DNA of 64,000 bases from Galerina marginata (taxonomy: Eukaryota > Basidiomycota > Agaricomycetes > Agaricales > Galerinaceae), in assembly GCA_023014335.1 (NCBI GenBank), contig JAECYW010000002.1, forward strand, positions 806,001-870,000, given 5' to 3'. The notes under the pieces are model-generated. The model was not told the DNA's origin. It saw only the letters and a program-made list of their open reading frames with translations, and made no database searches. The position numbers and the translations under genes are program-made. Positions 62,188 through 64,000 of the stretch are shown piece by piece. The stretch's first letter is position 1. The number at the start of each line of letters is the position of its first letter.

Positions 62188-63001
62188 GTTGATATAGAAA
62201 TGTAGCAACCATGGCTGTGTGCCGAGGGTGATGAGCGGAATCGCGCAATGGTTCTAAATTCGGTAGAATTACTAAATTTCTTCCAGACAAACCACCGTAT
62301 AGTTGCGCGATCTGCATTCTTCGGTGAAAGGATTTTGGGCATGATTATGTTGGTACACTGGAAGTCGTCGACCTTTATACACCAATATCGGAACGCATTT
62401 CGACAGAGCTCAACAATTGCTTCGCACCACCTGGATACAGTGACATCGTAGTATAGACAACACCATTGGTAATTATACGTGTGCTGTTCAGAAGTTTGAC
62501 AATAACCAACAGCCGCCAAACGCGATTTTGATCAGCTCTGTAATGTGAGCCACTGTTCCAACACGTCGCTCTGTAGCTAACCTACTAGGTAATCCATCCC
62601 AAAACTACAAAACCAATTCTGGTGTCCGCAGACGGAGTGATCGAGTCCTGCTTCATCCCTTGAACCAATTTTGTGGGACTCACAACTTAAGCGGCTACCA
62701 GACGCAGCCTATGATCTGGGCCTTTCCGTGCAATGACAGGTACGGATCCCATTCATTTAGTTCCATTTTGGACTGAAACACAACTAGCCGGTAAGAATTG
62801 AGGACATTCAGACGACAATTGGGAAAACCAGGATGCGAGTGGATGTCTGATCACCATTCGGCGCTTATCCTTCTGCACAACTGAACTTTGGTGCGCGGAC
62901 AAGTGGCAACCCAATTTTGAATCAGAAATGGTCACCCTTAAATGAAGGAGTAGAAAATCGCGATTTGAATAGAGCACAATTTACCTTACACCAACGGGTA
63001 A
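62188..63001. other. intergenic region upstream of the DUF6699 gene
   Basis: About 810 bp after the element. Only short frames; presumed promoter of the next gene at the right end. Nothing else recognised. Confidence 0.4.
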
Positions 63002-63673
63002 ATGCATCGTCAGAATGTCAAGCGCGTGCGTTTTGCCGACCAAATTACCTTCCACTCAGCACCTCCTGCGGATATTGCATCTTTTTCTTGCGTAGCATCA
63101 ACGGTCCCGCCGCTATCCAGCGAATTCATCACGCCTCGCGCTGTACGTCCGTCGTCGTGGACACACTACAAGCCTTCATCGAAACCGAATTTTCCTTGCA
63201 TTCGCTTACATCGTTACCTCGAGATTTCCGCTGTCACTTGGAACTTATTGGACCGCCCCCAAACGATCCTTCGGGACCACTGTTCCATATCCAGCAACAT
63301 TTTCTCTGAACCAGCTACCAATCCCCCTCTGAACTTTGTCACCATCACTTCACTGCATCTCCCCTGGACCATCAAAGTTTATCCATCTCACCTCCCATAC
63401 ATTACCTTGGGCGATGTGTTCCACGCTATTTACTATTCACTTCGCACAAACATAACCGAATCAGAGTTCAGATCACTTTCCACTCGAAACAACCAACGGC
63501 TAGCCGCGCGCGCGTATGAGTGTCGCTATAGGAGACATCACAGCATCACGGCGTACGAAGCTGAGAAGCGAGGAGGAATGAAGCGCGTCGACCTCCTTTT
63601 AGGACGTTCTCGCTTCATCGGCATTTCCAACACTTGCTGTCACAAAGAATGGCGCCTCAATGTTATTTGGTGA
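63002..63673 (+). CDS. DUF6699-domain protein
   Basis: A single exon of 223 residues. The N-terminus MHRQNVKRVRFADQITFHSA leads to a serine/proline-rich linker. The DUF6699 domain then runs from about residue 70: HRYLEISAVTWNLLDRPQTI, PATNPPLNFVTITSLHLPWT, then TLGDVFHAIYYSLRTNITES, RLAARAYECRYRRHHSITAY and GGMKRVDLLLGRSRFIGIS. The V-R-F start, LPW and the VKRVDLL-GR-F-G motifs are typical of this family, which is common in Agaricomycetes and of unknown function. Frame is clean. I know no biochemical activity for it. Confidence 0.85.
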   Translation: MHRQNVKRVRFADQITFHSAPPADIASFSCVASTVPPLSSEFITPRAVRPSSWTHYKPSSKPNFPCIRLHRYLEISAVTWNLLDRPQTILRDHCSISSNIFSEPATNPPLNFVTITSLHLPWTIKVYPSHLPYITLGDVFHAIYYSLRTNITESEFRSLSTRNNQRLAARAYECRYRRHHSITAYEAEKRGGMKRVDLLLGRSRFIGISNTCCHKEWRLNVIW

Positions 63674-63904
63674 CAAGAGGGCATCACGAGCGTTACTGTT
63701 TTTACATTCGCCAACAGAAAACGGGCGCTTAGAGTGGAGCTACCAGAAAACGATGAGCAAGTAAATTTAGTTATGTAGAGTCCTTCTTTAGTCGGGATCC
63801 ATATCTGTCAGAAGTTTACGCAAGCCAAATCACATGATTAGTTGCCTGACTAAGTGTTTCACTGTTTGGTCTCATCCAAGTTTTGTCGCATTCAAATTCA
63901 AGTT
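63674..63904. other. 3' flank
   Basis: AT-rich downstream region with no ORF or repeat before the minisatellite. Confidence 0.4.
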
Positions 63905-64000
63905 CAGTCGCATTCAAGTCGTATCAGCCACTTCCCACTTCATCGCATTCAAATTCGTTCAGTCGCATTCAAGTCGTATCAGCCACTTCCCACTTCACCT
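63905..64000. repeat. start of a 55-bp minisatellite
   Basis: CAGTCGCATTCAAGTCGTAT begins at 63905 and again at 63960, each followed by CAGCCACTTCCCACTTCA. The unit is 55 bp, and the array runs off the window edge. Fragments (GCATTCAAATTCAAG) appear just before it. Confidence 0.8.

Overview
The window is nuclear DNA from a filamentous basidiomycete, most likely an Agaricomycete. Genes are dense and lie on both strands. They are split by many short GT-AG introns of about 44-75 nt. The protein families are fungal, and several are ones I know mainly from mushroom-forming fungi (FunK1-like kinase, DUF6699, KDZ/CACTA-type transposases, large transposon-like families). I saw no rRNA, CRISPR array or convincing tRNA.

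Layout. 1-8.4 kb holds housekeeping genes: the 3' part of TRM6 (+), an MDM1/SNX13-type sorting nexin (-), an OAC1-like mitochondrial carrier (+), and an Alr4036-type FMN-binding protein (-). 8.7-11 kb holds a FunK1-like fragment and a four-helix membrane protein. 11.5-22.4 kb is a carbohydrate-active enzyme block, all on the minus strand: GH5 exo-1,3-beta-glucanase, GH54 arabinofuranosidase, a second GH54, a second GH5. The two GH54 genes lie in a direct duplication of about 2.3-2.4 kb. 23.5-32.3 kb carries UAP1 (UDP-GlcNAc pyrophosphorylase), a taxilin with an internal SUMO-like domain, and BRH2 (fungal BRCA2). 32.8-46.2 kb carries MPP-alpha, a large Agaricomycete-expanded protein of unknown function, an RNase H protein, an alkaline ceramidase, mitochondrial EF-Ts and NAF1. 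46.3-54.4 kb is mobile-element territory: a CACTA (En/Spm-like) transposase, a cluster of palindromes, and a coiled-coil protein of another expanded family. 55-64 kb holds an F-box gene, a 4.64-kb element with inverted terminal repeats of about 585 bp flanked by TA, a DUF6699 gene, and the start of a 55-bp minisatellite at the window edge.

The strongest unexplained pattern is a series of single-base reading-frame breaks in otherwise well conserved genes between about 1.5 and 31 kb. Nearly all are one-base insertions, more than 25 by my reading, with two apparent deletions. The genes from 32.8 kb onward read cleanly. Essential genes such as UAP1 are affected and protein similarity resumes immediately, so assembly or consensus error is the leading explanation. 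Gene decay or programmed frameshifting are less likely alternatives. The most interesting biological candidates are the long-TIR element, the taxilin/SUMO-like architecture, the palindrome cluster beside the intact CACTA transposase, and the GH54/GH5 duplications.
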